Below are positions 9,626-18,850 of a DNA stretch of 64,000 bases, in pieces. Each line of letters opens with the position of its first letter. The first letter of the stretch is position 1. Under the pieces are notes generated by a model that did not search any database, was not told the DNA's origin, and worked only from the letters and a program-made list of their open reading frames with translations. The stretch lies in contig JAUNER010000004.1 in the NCBI GenBank assembly GCA_030525455.1, positions 49,451 to 113,450 of the forward strand, read 5' to 3'. Made by a program: the position numbers and the translations under genes. This DNA is from Akkermansia sp. (GTDB lineage: Bacteria > Verrucomicrobiota > Verrucomicrobiia > Verrucomicrobiales > Akkermansiaceae).

Positions 9626-10996
9626 CTATAATGCTTGTTTTTGTAGGTAATCTGCAAGCGTATTTTTTTCTACTGGTGCAATTTCTGACAGTAACACCAA
9701 GGCCTCCTTACGGGTTTTGACATCGCCTTCTAATTGACTATCTAGAATTTGCTGAAGCCATTGCTTAAACTCAGGGCAGGGTTTCAAGCCCAAATTTATT
9801 AAGTCTCTACCGGTAACGAATGGTGGCGGAAGTACCGGTTCATCATGATAACGGGCCAGAACCTCTCTTAAAAACACCACATTTTCCAAATTCCCATTTG
9901 ATGATAAACAATCCACCCTGTGCAATTCTATTTCATCCCATATATATTCCGAGCCGGCAAACTTACGCAATCTAGACTTACGCATCTTCGTCACATTCAT
10001 AAACTGCATGTGTCGCTCGATAATATGAGTCACACCGGAAATAACATTGTTTGAATATTTCAATCGGTTCAGAATGTGCCGGGCACAATCCACACCTGCC
10101 TTATCATGCCCGGAAAAACGAATTCTGCCGTCATCATCAATGCTCCTTGTAGCAGGTTTCCCTATATCGTGTAATAAGGTGGCAAGTGCTAAAATCTCGT
10201 TCACTTGAGCACCTTCACGCCCCAACTCATCCAACATTAACATGGTATGAACAAAAACATCGCCTTCCGGATGCCACTGCTCCGGTTGCTCACACCCAAT
10301 CATCTCATATACCTCCGGGATGATAAACTTCATAAGGCCGGTTTCTACCAGCAATTCTATACCTCGGCGGCGATTTTCTGAGAGTAAAATTACCCTTAAT
10401 TCCATCTGTATTCTCTCCGGGGCAATTCTGGCTAATAAATGAGCCTGGTCACAAATCGCCTTATAGGTCTCAGCTTCGAGAGTGAGCCCTTTGCTAATGG
10501 CGAATCTCACTGCCCTCATCAACCTCAATGAATCCTCTTGAAATCGTTCGTAAGGATTCCCGATTGCTCGCAAAATCCCGCTCTTAAGGTCATCTAGCCC
10601 ATGAACATAGTCAACAATCCGACCATCTATCGGCGACTCAAATAAGGCATTCACCGTAAAATCCCGCCGCAGGGCATCTTCTTTATCTTCAGAAAATTCC
10701 ACGTTTATCGGACGGCGACCATCCTCATATTTTCCGTCTTTTCTAAAAGTGGCTACTTCAAATAGATAAGCTTCCCATGCGACCAAAACGACCCCAAAAG
10801 AAGCACCTACAGCTTTCGCATGAGGGAACACTTGCATAACTTCTTCCGGACGTGCAGAGGTGGCAATATCTATATCTTTTACAGGCAAATGCAATAGTCT
10901 ATCTCGTACACATCCACCTACAAAATACACTAAATACCCATGGCTACTAAGTTTAGTAGCCACGGCCTCTGCGGCTTCCCTCAGAGATGCACTCAT
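9626..10996 (-). CDS. cca: tRNA nucleotidyltransferase / poly(A) polymerase family with HD domain
   Basis: A 456-residue class II nucleotidyltransferase that adds or repairs the 3' CCA end of tRNAs, or part of it where CC- and A-adding work is split. Visible elements are VYFVGGCVRDRLL with the metal-binding DIDIAT, the RRDFTVNALF motif, the neck motif RFQEDSLRLMRAVRFA, and an HD-type domain (LATLLHDIGKPATRS) around residues 265-280. The tRNA visible in this window already encodes CCA, so repair is a plausible role. It starts 3 bases after the thioredoxin-fold gene and precedes the amylase gene. Confidence 0.93.
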   Translation of the reverse strand: MSASLREAAEAVATKLSSHGYLVYFVGGCVRDRLLHLPVKDIDIATSARPEEVMQVFPHAKAVGASFGVVLVAWEAYLFEVATFRKDGKYEDGRRPINVEFSEDKEDALRRDFTVNALFESPIDGRIVDYVHGLDDLKSGILRAIGNPYERFQEDSLRLMRAVRFAISKGLTLEAETYKAICDQAHLLARIAPERIQMELRVILLSENRRRGIELLVETGLMKFIIPEVYEMIGCEQPEQWHPEGDVFVHTMLMLDELGREGAQVNEILALATLLHDIGKPATRSIDDDGRIRFSGHDKAGVDCARHILNRLKYSNNVISGVTHIIERHMQFMNVTKMRKSRLRKFAGSEYIWDEIELHRVDCLSSNGNLENVVFLREVLARYHDEPVLPPPFVTGRDLINLGLKPCPEFKQWLQQILDSQLEGDVKTRKEALVLLSEIAPVEKNTLADYLQKQAL

Positions 10997-10999
10997 ATC

Positions 11000-12229
11000 T
11001 TAAAAAGACAATGGTCGTAATGGCGGAGCAGACATATTCCCTGATGCAGGAGCAGGTTTTGTTTGCACAGCCGGTTTGGGCAATTTCTGCTTAATAGGTG
11101 CAGGCGAAGTCATCGCCTTATTGTCAGATTTTGCTTGTTGTTTTTCAGCTACTTGAGCATATTGCTTCAAAAGCTCAGACAATCGAGTATCAAACAACAT
11201 ATCCGGCACGCCTCTCATCAGGACAGTTCCTTTATTATCTAACAGATAAACATAAGGTGTCATTGTTACTCGAAAATCTTTAAAAGCCTTGCCCTTATTA
11301 TCTACCAATGATGAGATTGAGGTTCCTAAATTTAGTAAGGTTTCTGATGTTTTTTCTGCAGAGGCATAAGAAATCGGCATCACACTTAACTGTGGCATCT
11401 GGGCTCTCGCATTCATCATCTTTTCTAAAAATTTCATGGCCTCAACGTTGTTCGGGTCCCAAAAAATCAATAACACAGGCGACTTACCTGTTGGTAAACT
11501 AACGAGTTGCTGAGTTGTATTGGGTAATTCCACTTTCGGAGCAGTCGTTCCTATGCTTAAATTATTTAATTCGTAAATTTCTTCTTTGACAACATCCTGC
11601 ACTGTTACCGGACCAAATGAAGCATCGATAGCTTTAACGATAGCATCTTTTAATAACTGCCCCCTCGCCATCATCACAGAGCGAGAGTCCTGCTTCATAC
11701 CGCCTTGTTCTTTCATCATCAGACATAAGCCCAATGCGGCCAAGCCCTGGTCTTCGGTATGTTGGTTACAATCTTTCATTGTTTCCAAAATAGCACGACA
11801 CCGCAAATCCTGCGTTTGGCTGAGAGCCCAAGCACTTTTACCAGCACCTTTCACTAAAAGAAGCTCTTTTTCTAAAGCATCTAAGCAAGCTATGATTATT
11901 TTTTTTGCCTGACCTTCTTTAGGGTATGCTTTTTCTAAAGCTTCCGGATGCTCTAAAAACCAGACAACCGCAGGTAAAGCATAGTTTTTTTTCAAATCTT
12001 TATGCACTTGTTTCCACAAATCCCGTGCCACAGAAATAGAATCCGGTGGTGAGCTGAGCAATTCTTTTTTTCTTTCCGGAGATGTTTCTATTTTTACAGC
12101 GGCATCCCATTCTGAATATCTCATCTGCCAATCATCCAAAATGGCTTTCGCCCCAGCCTCATCTGCTATTACTTGCCCCATAGTCCCCATGAGCCCCACG
12201 CCGACTATTATAGAAAACATCTTTCTCAT
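11000..12229 (-). CDS. Exported thioredoxin-fold (TlpA/redoxin-like) protein lacking the CxxC motif
   Basis: A secreted or periplasmic protein of 409 residues from the ATG at 12229. The signal peptide is MRKMFSIIVGVGLMGTMGQ, cleaved near IADEAG. A helical region of unknown role spans about residues 25-225, then a thioredoxin-like domain (SIGTTAPKVELPNTTQQLVSLPTGKSPVLLIFWDPNN). Where TlpA proteins have WCxxC this one has WDPNNVEA, so it cannot act as a thiol oxidoreductase by the usual chemistry. The tail is rich in Pro, Lys and Ala. The Met at 12247 lies upstream of the -10 box, so I start at 12229. First gene of the operon with cca and the amylase. Confidence 0.75.
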   Translation of the reverse strand: MRKMFSIIVGVGLMGTMGQVIADEAGAKAILDDWQMRYSEWDAAVKIETSPERKKELLSSPPDSISVARDLWKQVHKDLKKNYALPAVVWFLEHPEALEKAYPKEGQAKKIIIACLDALEKELLLVKGAGKSAWALSQTQDLRCRAILETMKDCNQHTEDQGLAALGLCLMMKEQGGMKQDSRSVMMARGQLLKDAIVKAIDASFGPVTVQDVVKEEIYELNNLSIGTTAPKVELPNTTQQLVSLPTGKSPVLLIFWDPNNVEAMKFLEKMMNARAQMPQLSVMPISYASAEKTSETLLNLGTSISSLVDNKGKAFKDFRVTMTPYVYLLDNKGTVLMRGVPDMLFDTRLSELLKQYAQVAEKQQAKSDNKAMTSPAPIKQKLPKPAVQTKPAPASGNMSAPPLRPLSF

Positions 12230-12236
12230 GTAACCG

Positions 12237-12265
12237 ACTATACACACCTCTTTCTCTTACGTCAA
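12237..12265 (-). promoter_or_regulatory. Strong promoter giving a leaderless start for the thioredoxin-fold gene
   Basis: TTGACG at 12265-12260, a 17-base spacer and TATAGT at 12242-12237. Seven bases separate the -10 box from the ATG at 12229, so transcription should start on or next to the A of the ATG. Confidence 0.75.
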
Positions 12266-12340
12266 CCACATGACAAGTCACCTGACTTCTCTTTATTCAT
12301 CTCGCATTTCTTACTCATTTTTTTACCTTTTCTAACAATT

Positions 12341-12373
12341 GAAAACCCCCTCAGATTTTGCATCCAAGGGGGT
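12341..12373 (-). terminator. Hairpin with T-rich tail in the 12.25-12.58 kb spacer
   Basis: On the minus strand ACCCCCT pairs with AGGGGGT and is followed by TTTCAATT. It lies downstream of the terminator at 12524-12566. The 337-base spacer otherwise holds only the promoter at 12237-12265 and no convincing gene. Confidence 0.5.
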
Positions 12374-12523
12374 CATTCAACTAACTACCTATGAAGCCGA
12401 TTGTCACTTTTGTCAAATGCCCTGCTCTCTCATTCAGAGCATTCGTGAATCAACCGATACTGAAATGACACCCTCATGGTCATTTCCGTTCAATTCATTA
12501 CTTCTTTCTTTTCCTCTTTATAC

Positions 12524-12566
12524 AAATCATCCCACTGTGAGCTAAGTCACAGCGGGATGATTTTTT
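12524..12566. terminator. Long hairpin after the phosphate transporter gene
   Basis: AAATCATCCC-x-CTGTGA pairs with TCACAG-x-GGGATGATTT around a 6-base loop, with T6 on the plus strand. It lies just past the pit stop on the minus strand and can work in both directions. Confidence 0.75.
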
Positions 12567-12584
12567 AGTAATTCCACTTAATAA

Positions 12585-14825
12585 TTAAGCAGATACAAAA
12601 TTACGTTCATCGTTTGTCAAGGCACGCATCTGAATGGCCATAAAACGCATTTCATTGAGCATACCAATGTATAGAAGTGACGAACGCGTGCGGCTCTGGT
12701 TACGCTGAGCTCGCTTAATTTGTCTCTTAGTGGCTCGTGCGATAAGCTGTAACAGCTCTTCTTGAGCAACCATAGAATAATCAAACTGGATGTAAGTACC
12801 GGATTCAAGCATCTTACAGTACTCATCCATTATTTTCATCATTCCGGCATGAACTTCTTTCAAGTCATCTACCTGCTCGATAGTAAACGGTGTATGGTTA
12901 TTATCTATATATGAGTAAATAGATTCCGTAAACTGAGCCAAGCTCTGTGTTGCTTCCGTTAAATGCTCAAGAGCTTGCACAAAGTGATACCCTACGTCCA
13001 GAGACTGGGATTGCATCTTGTACAGAATTGGTAATACATCGTATTTTCTCAACTCTGCACTATTTAGCGATAGTGTATTTGCTTTGTCTGCCACTTCCTT
13101 AAGTGCTTTTCTATCACCGGCAAAGAAGTTCTCTAGCGTATCGCTGTAAATATCACGTAACTTCAGGGAACTTTCTACAACTTTTGATGAACATACTTCG
13201 AGAATATTCTCTTCTGTAATTTCTTCTAGGCGATCTTGTGAAAGCTTGCTTTCGCGATTGCGGTGAATCACCGTAGACTTCACTAAAACAATCACAACCA
13301 CACATAACAAACCAATAATGGCATAAATCTGCCCATAGTGTAATATAGTAGCGACGATACCAGCCATTGTAAAAGCGGCCAAACCGGTCATAAACCAACC
13401 GGAAATCACTGTAAGCACACCGGTTACACGATATACAGCACTTTCTCTACCCCAAGCCTTGTCTGCAAGAGACGAACCCATTGCCACCATGAAGGTTACA
13501 TAAGTAGTAGATAATGGCAACTTCATCCCTGTAGCCCAGGCAATGAGAAGTGAGGCTGCGGTTAAATTCACCGTGGCTCGAATTAAGTCAAATGCCACAC
13601 GGTCTTTGGGATTGGTTGGTTGTGGCACAGGATCCCATTGACGATTCATACGAACCAGCATTCGGGCAGGTATCAATTTTTTCACACCGCGACCTAAGGC
13701 AATAGCACTACGCACCATGGCACGAGCCGGTGGCACAGAACCAAAGCGTTCGATACCGCCATCCCCCTGACGAGATAGTTCTACCCCTGTGGCAATAACT
13801 GATTTAGCTTTCTTTGAAAACCAAAGGGCAAATATCATTACAGACCCTGCTGCAAATAATATATAGAAATTCGTCGGACCTGCCTTACCCGGCATCAACA
13901 CTTCCATAGCTGTAATAGAAGCAGTACTCCCACCATTTTCAACAACCTCGTATGCATACTTGAATGAATCCAAACCACCCATAAATACGCCAATGAAGTT
14001 CACCAAGTCATTACCGGCAAAGGCAAGTGCTAATGAGAAAGTACCTGCCAGTACTGTCAGTCGAAGAATATTCACCATAAATAAATGCTGAATAATCGAC
14101 ATCAGAATGGAGAAGAAAATAAAGGCTATAAATAAGGATAGGGTTAAGTTCTGGTCAATAAAACTAATGATTTCCTTATCTAACAAGGTAGAATCCTTTA
14201 ACCCCTTAAATACAGCAAAATAAGCAATAGCTGTCATTGCCACACCACACCATAATCCGCCTAACCACTTAAACCTTGGCTGGTATTTAAATGAAAAAAT
14301 CAGACGAGACAACCACATAACCACAGTACCCACACTAAATGCTATAGCCACAGATAGCAAGATACCGGTCACAATCCCCATGGCTTTCTCTGTATTGATA
14401 AAATCCCATACAGAATAGGACAATTCACAGGTGTTGATTTTATAAATAGATGTAGCTACAGAAGACCCCAAAATACCAAACACGAGAGAAACTGTGGTCG
14501 ACGTCGGTAATCCAAATGTATTAAATGTATCCAGTAGTATCACCTCCGATATCATCACCCCTAGGAATAGTAGCATCACTTCATGAAAACTAAACATATC
14601 CGGGTGAAAGATACCATTTCGTGCAACTTCCATCATACCACCGGAGAAACAAGCACCAACGATAACCCCAACCGAAGCCACACTCAAAATCACACGCACA
14701 GGAGCTGATTTCGAGCCAATAGCTGAGTTTAGGAAGTTTACAGCATCATTAGCCACACCATTAATGAGGTCAAAACAGGCCAACACTAAGAGGGCTATGA
14801 TAATTATCCAGTATATTGAGTCCAT
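12585..14825 (-). CDS. Inorganic phosphate transporter (Pit family) with C-terminal PhoU-like domain
   Basis: Inner-membrane phosphate permease of 746 residues. Residues 1-550 form about a dozen membrane helices carrying both copies of the family's inverted-repeat signature: GVANDAVNFLNSAIGS with TFGLPTSTTVSLVFGILG near the N-terminus, and AFAGNDLVNFIGVFMGG with MKLPLSTTYVTFMVAMGSSLADKAWG further on. Residues of about 560-746 are soluble and helical, resembling the PhoU-like extension found on Pit proteins of Bacteroidetes and relatives, so the transporter may carry its own regulator. The gene stands alone between an upstream weak terminator and its own long hairpin. Confidence 0.92.
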   Translation of the reverse strand: MDSIYWIIIIALLVLACFDLINGVANDAVNFLNSAIGSKSAPVRVILSVASVGVIVGACFSGGMMEVARNGIFHPDMFSFHEVMLLFLGVMISEVILLDTFNTFGLPTSTTVSLVFGILGSSVATSIYKINTCELSYSVWDFINTEKAMGIVTGILLSVAIAFSVGTVVMWLSRLIFSFKYQPRFKWLGGLWCGVAMTAIAYFAVFKGLKDSTLLDKEIISFIDQNLTLSLFIAFIFFSILMSIIQHLFMVNILRLTVLAGTFSLALAFAGNDLVNFIGVFMGGLDSFKYAYEVVENGGSTASITAMEVLMPGKAGPTNFYILFAAGSVMIFALWFSKKAKSVIATGVELSRQGDGGIERFGSVPPARAMVRSAIALGRGVKKLIPARMLVRMNRQWDPVPQPTNPKDRVAFDLIRATVNLTAASLLIAWATGMKLPLSTTYVTFMVAMGSSLADKAWGRESAVYRVTGVLTVISGWFMTGLAAFTMAGIVATILHYGQIYAIIGLLCVVVIVLVKSTVIHRNRESKLSQDRLEEITEENILEVCSSKVVESSLKLRDIYSDTLENFFAGDRKALKEVADKANTLSLNSAELRKYDVLPILYKMQSQSLDVGYHFVQALEHLTEATQSLAQFTESIYSYIDNNHTPFTIEQVDDLKEVHAGMMKIMDEYCKMLESGTYIQFDYSMVAQEELLQLIARATKRQIKRAQRNQSRTRSSLLYIGMLNEMRFMAIQMRALTNDERNFVSA

Positions 14826-14856
14826 AAGAGTCTCTTTATTGTGTGTCTAATTGAGA

Positions 14857-14874
14857 GGAATGCAAAAACATTCC
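14857..14874 (-). promoter_or_regulatory. Small hairpin in the 5' leader of the phosphate transporter
   Basis: GGAATG-tttttg-CATTCC, a perfect 6-base stem 32 bases upstream of the start codon, without a T tail. It may influence translation or mRNA stability; its function is unknown. Confidence 0.35.
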
Positions 14875-14924
14875 GCACGCCATCTATACTACATTGTTTG
14901 GTGCGGTTTTTCCATATTTTTATT

Positions 14925-14956
14925 TTAGAAAATGGTCTCTAGCCGACATTTTCTAA
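14925..14956 (-). terminator. Hairpin after hrpB
   Basis: TTAGAAAATG pairs with CATTTTCTAA just after the hrpB stop. The stem is AT-rich and followed by AAATAAAAAT rather than a T run, so it is a weak intrinsic terminator at best. Confidence 0.4.
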
Positions 14957-14960
14957 TTTG

Positions 14961-17531
14961 TCACACCAATTCTGAAGCATCAGGCCATTGATGCTTAGTA
15001 TATCTCCCCGCCAAATCTTTTTTCATCTGGGCATACCCCTGCCGCCAGAAACTCTCCAAATCTGTTGTGACTTGCCAGGGTCTTTGATTGGGGGCAAGCA
15101 CTTCCACTTTAACCGTTACAGCCCCGTTTGCTATTCGGGGGGATTGAGCTACACCAAATAAGCGTTGCACGACTATTGATGTAACGGGCATTCCATCTGC
15201 TCCATATCGCAGTTTTGCTTTTTGTCCATTGCTCAGTTGAATTGTCGTTGGGGCAAAATCTTCTAGAGCCTTAGCTTGCCAATCTGATAGCCAGTCTTTT
15301 AAAATGGGCAGGATTTCTCTGTCCTTAATGTCTTTATAGCCAACAGCCCCTTCACATACTAATTCGATGGCCACGAATTTATCTGCTTCGGTAAAATGTG
15401 GCATTTCCAATTCCGGCATCCAATCTGCCAGCCCATTTAATCTACGTATCCACTGCTCTACACTGTCATCCCACTTGGTGAGTTTCAGCGTGCCATCGAC
15501 GACTTTCTTTGCAAGGCAAGGTGCGGCTAATTCCGCAGGAGCATCGCCTCTGTCTTTATCAACCAGCACTAAATCTCTGAATTGAGTCAGTTCTCTTGCT
15601 CGTACTCGACGTATGCGTGAATCAAATTCAGCTACCTGCTCCGTCTTAAAATCATGAGGCATTACTTCTTTTAACACATCAATAGGAAGTAGGGTATTTC
15701 GTCCTACTTTTACTTCATGCCCACGACCGGATAAAACGACCAACTCTGCTGAAATAAACTGTTCTCCGTGATGTACTACGGTTTTATCTGCGAGCTTTCC
15801 GCCCACGTCTCCAACTAATCGACAAGTGTTAGATGCTACTCCGTTTTTACATCCTACTTGATCACTAAAACTCATCAAAAGAGCCTTAATAACAAGATTT
15901 TTCTGAGCTTCAAAGTCTGGTGTAGGCAATTCTTGCATATTACCCCGACTTCCTAAACCTAGAAGCTGACGGTATATTTGCAATACTTCTCGCACGGCAC
16001 GGGCAGATATCCCCATAGAGGTGCAATATGATAATTGATATCGAGCATCCACAGCTGATTCTACAGCCCTCCATTCTGCTTGAAAATCAGTAAAATCTAC
16101 AGAATCATAGAACGTGTCATTTAATCCACTTCTCTGGGCTATACTTTCCCCCTGTAATAAAGCGGCTATTGCGGCCATTTCTATGTAACATTGCTCATCT
16201 TCGCCGGCGATAAGCATTCTAGCTAATCGTGGGGCTAAGGGGAAATTCATCATTCGTTCCCCTATAGCTGTTAATTCACCATTCCCTTGTATAGCCCCTA
16301 AGTTTTTTAATAATTGCACGCATTGCGTTAGCACCATTTCATTGGGTAAATCTAACCACCGAAAAGAGTTTACATCTTTCACGCCCCAAGCGAACAAATG
16401 AAGAATAGCCCCGGATAAATCCACTCGCATACATTCCGGTGTTTCAAACAAGGGGCGTTTATGGTGTTCCTGCTCACTCCATAACCGAAAACATCGCCCC
16501 GCTCTGATTCTACCGGCTCGCCCGGCTCGTTGTGTGGCCGAAGCCTGTGAAATTTTACATAAGCGGAGCGAATCCATCCCTCGATATGGGTCCCATCCGG
16601 ATTGCCTCATGAGTCCTGAATCAATAACAGTACAAACGCCTTCTATCGTCAGGGAAGTTTCTGCCACATTTGTCGATACTATTACTCGCGGTTGCGTGCC
16701 TTTCTCTACTGCTTTATTTTGTAATTCGGGGGATAGTGCCCCATAAAGCGGATAGAAATCCCATCCTTTTAGTTCTTTTTTACTTTCGAGTAGTTCTATG
16801 GTTTTCCGGATTTCATACACCCCCGGCATAAATACTAATATATCTCCATGCTCCGGATGTTGAGCGGCTTCACAAACTACTTTTACTGCTTGCTCCCATA
16901 TCGGAGGGGTCTCCATTCGGCCTCGTCCGTCACTTATCAAACGTGGCGGTCGGTACTGCATCTCTACGGGATATTGTCTGCCCCTAGCTTCAAGCAGATG
17001 ACATTTTTCTCCTAAATACTCTACAAACCCCTGAAGTTCTATGGTAGCCGACATGACAACGACGGCTAAATCCGTTCGAGTCGTTTCTTGCAATTCCAAT
17101 ACCCTACCCAATGATATATCAGTCGATAGGCTTCTCTCATGAAATTCGTCAAATATAACAGCAGATACTCCTTCTAATTGAGGATTATCTGTAAGCCATC
17201 TCTCCAGCATCCCGTCTGTTACATAAACAATGCGAGTCTGTGCCGACATACGTCTCTCAAACCGCACAACGTAACCAATCTCTCGCCCTAATGTATTCCC
17301 GGATAATTTGGCAACGTAGGTGGATAATAATCGGGCGGCCATACGTCGCGGTTGCACCACGACAATCAGCCCTCGCTCACCGTATCCGGCCTCATCGAGC
17401 ATGAGCGGCACACAGGTGGATTTCCCGGAACCTGTGGGGGCTTTCAATAACACACGCACCGACTCTTGCTCTAAAATCTCAAGCAGAGCATCGCGTATTT
17501 CAACTATCGGCAACTCCTGATAGTTATTCAT
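14961..17531 (-). CDS. hrpB: ATP-dependent helicase HrpB (DEAH-box)
   Basis: An 856-residue superfamily 2 DEAH-type helicase, the usual HrpB length. Walker A is APTGSGKST with Lys37. Motif II is DEFH at residues 128-131 followed by ERS, motif III is MSATIE, motif V STNVAETSLTIEG and motif VI QRAGRAGRIRAGRCFRLW. The C-terminal half has the ratchet region and HrpB-specific domain (LADKTVVHHGEQFISAELVVL). The biological substrate of bacterial HrpB is not settled. It starts 35 bases after the cdsA stop and is probably co-transcribed with it. Confidence 0.96.
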   Translation of the reverse strand: MNNYQELPIVEIRDALLEILEQESVRVLLKAPTGSGKSTCVPLMLDEAGYGERGLIVVVQPRRMAARLLSTYVAKLSGNTLGREIGYVVRFERRMSAQTRIVYVTDGMLERWLTDNPQLEGVSAVIFDEFHERSLSTDISLGRVLELQETTRTDLAVVVMSATIELQGFVEYLGEKCHLLEARGRQYPVEMQYRPPRLISDGRGRMETPPIWEQAVKVVCEAAQHPEHGDILVFMPGVYEIRKTIELLESKKELKGWDFYPLYGALSPELQNKAVEKGTQPRVIVSTNVAETSLTIEGVCTVIDSGLMRQSGWDPYRGMDSLRLCKISQASATQRAGRAGRIRAGRCFRLWSEQEHHKRPLFETPECMRVDLSGAILHLFAWGVKDVNSFRWLDLPNEMVLTQCVQLLKNLGAIQGNGELTAIGERMMNFPLAPRLARMLIAGEDEQCYIEMAAIAALLQGESIAQRSGLNDTFYDSVDFTDFQAEWRAVESAVDARYQLSYCTSMGISARAVREVLQIYRQLLGLGSRGNMQELPTPDFEAQKNLVIKALLMSFSDQVGCKNGVASNTCRLVGDVGGKLADKTVVHHGEQFISAELVVLSGRGHEVKVGRNTLLPIDVLKEVMPHDFKTEQVAEFDSRIRRVRARELTQFRDLVLVDKDRGDAPAELAAPCLAKKVVDGTLKLTKWDDSVEQWIRRLNGLADWMPELEMPHFTEADKFVAIELVCEGAVGYKDIKDREILPILKDWLSDWQAKALEDFAPTTIQLSNGQKAKLRYGADGMPVTSIVVQRLFGVAQSPRIANGAVTVKVEVLAPNQRPWQVTTDLESFWRQGYAQMKKDLAGRYTKHQWPDASELV

Positions 17532-17566
17532 TCCTTATAGCTTATCTATGATGTCTTTGCCTTATC

Positions 17567-18523
17567 TTAATATGGCCAGCATAAAAAGATAAAGACAAAC
17601 GGCACTGTAAATGCCGGACTATCTATCAAATCGAATAACCCTCCTATCCCGGGTAATAAAGCTCCGGAATCTTTTATAGATAAACTTCTCTTGATAAGGG
17701 AGCCGGCTAGGTCCCCACAAACTGCTAAGATAAATAATATACTAATAGCCACTACTAACCACACGACGTCTGAGAGGGATAACCCGGAAATTCCAAACAT
17801 GGGGAATAATAGACCTATGGCTACAGCATTTGTCAATATCCATGAACCTATTAGCCCCTCATAGGTTTTTTTGGGGCTGATGTGGGGTATCAACTTACGC
17901 TTAATAAACTTCCCACCACAGCAAATACCACTCACATAAGCAAAAATATCAGACATCTTGGTCACTAAAACCACCCATAACACCAAAGGTACTATAAATG
18001 CACTCACCTGCCCTGCTTGCATATACCCTAGGTAAATCGACGGTATCGCCAATGCAAATAACCAACAGGGATAAATAAACGATAATAGTGTCGTGGCTAC
18101 TGAGCGAAGTGCTCTACTCCCCACTATTTCATGCTGCATTTCTCGTATAAAAGCTATAACTACCAACAATGCCGGTGCAAATATTATCAGAATAAACGGC
18201 AATGGTAGAATATACAGCCCTCCTTCTATTAATTCAGGGTCTTTGCTAAAATAACAGGCAAGCGAAAGTAAAGGGGGATACAAAAAATTAAATACAAAGG
18301 CCAAATTGTACTGACCTGCCTTCCCCGATTGTTTCAGCATATATCGCCATTCCCATGCCGTAAACATACAAAAAATACTTACCAACCCATAATACCCTAA
18401 TTCATGATTCCAACACAATACCCCAACCAGTAGCCCTAACAGTATCACTGTGCTAAACAAGCGTTGCTTCAACACCTGCATCTTACTCCCCGAATTAGGT
18501 TGCGTTACATTTCCCATACTCAT
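17567..18523 (-). CDS. cdsA: Phosphatidate cytidylyltransferase
   Basis: Makes CDP-diacylglycerol from phosphatidate and CTP at the inner membrane, the entry point to phospholipid synthesis. From the ATG at 18523 it has 318 residues with about eight membrane helices. The C-terminal signature is recognisable (AGSLIKRSLSIKDSG, then LLPGIGGLFDLIDS). It differs from the textbook form at two places: PGIGG for PGHGG and DLID for DRxD. The reading frame opens at 18565, but a promoter with TTGAAC and TAGAGT 17 bases apart lies inside that extension, and seven bases separate its -10 box from the ATG at 18523. hrpB follows 35 bases downstream. Confidence 0.9.
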   Translation of the reverse strand: MSMGNVTQPNSGSKMQVLKQRLFSTVILLGLLVGVLCWNHELGYYGLVSIFCMFTAWEWRYMLKQSGKAGQYNLAFVFNFLYPPLLSLACYFSKDPELIEGGLYILPLPFILIIFAPALLVVIAFIREMQHEIVGSRALRSVATTLLSFIYPCWLFALAIPSIYLGYMQAGQVSAFIVPLVLWVVLVTKMSDIFAYVSGICCGGKFIKRKLIPHISPKKTYEGLIGSWILTNAVAIGLLFPMFGISGLSLSDVVWLVVAISILFILAVCGDLAGSLIKRSLSIKDSGALLPGIGGLFDLIDSPAFTVPFVFIFLCWPY

Positions 18524-18530
18524 CGCTTTC

Positions 18531-18559
18531 ACTCTAGCATATCGTCCTCGTCTGTTCAA
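18531..18559 (-). promoter_or_regulatory. Promoter giving a probably leaderless cdsA transcript
   Basis: TTGAAC at 18559-18554, a 17-base spacer and TAGAGT at 18536-18531. The ATG at 18523 begins 7 bases after the -10 box. Confidence 0.55.
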
Positions 18560-18772
18560 CCTCAATATCCGCCCCTTATCTAAGAAGTCGAAAATTGTCC
18601 AATAATTTTCCTATCTGCTAAATAGCTTCCTCTAGGTCATTTGGCTTCTTGTTTCAACATACTTACCATCGTCCCCCTCGCCACATTAAAAGGGCTTAAT
18701 TTCCTATGTACCAGATTAACCGGTTTTGAGTGGAAGAGCTGATTAAGTTTATAATCCTGCTTTTCCAATAAA

Positions 18773-18850
18773 GAAAAAGCCCACCGGAGATGCAGCTCCG
18801 GTGGGCAAGTTGTACATAGAAAGGCAATTTTTATGTACCGTGAATTGGTG
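18773..18850 (-). ncRNA. Putative small RNA with two hairpins and an intrinsic terminator
   Basis: On the minus strand a promoter-like pair (TTGACT at 18885-18880; CATTAT or ATTATT at about 18863-18857) precedes a segment of about 75 bases with no credible reading frame. It contains a 7-base-pair hairpin (GTACATA at 18838-18832 with TATGTAC at 18818-18812). It ends in an 11-base-pair GC-rich hairpin (GCCCACCGGAG with CTCCGGTGGGC, 18806-18779) followed by TTTTTC. A terminator here needs a transcript, and no gene lies upstream on this strand. I do not recognise the family. The rest of the spacer between cdsA and this element shows nothing I can name. Confidence 0.5.

Noticed and set aside
12339..12545. 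68-codon plus-strand frame in the 12.25-12.58 kb spacer
   Set aside because: It spans two hairpins and has irregular composition; no ribosome site or promoter is seen.
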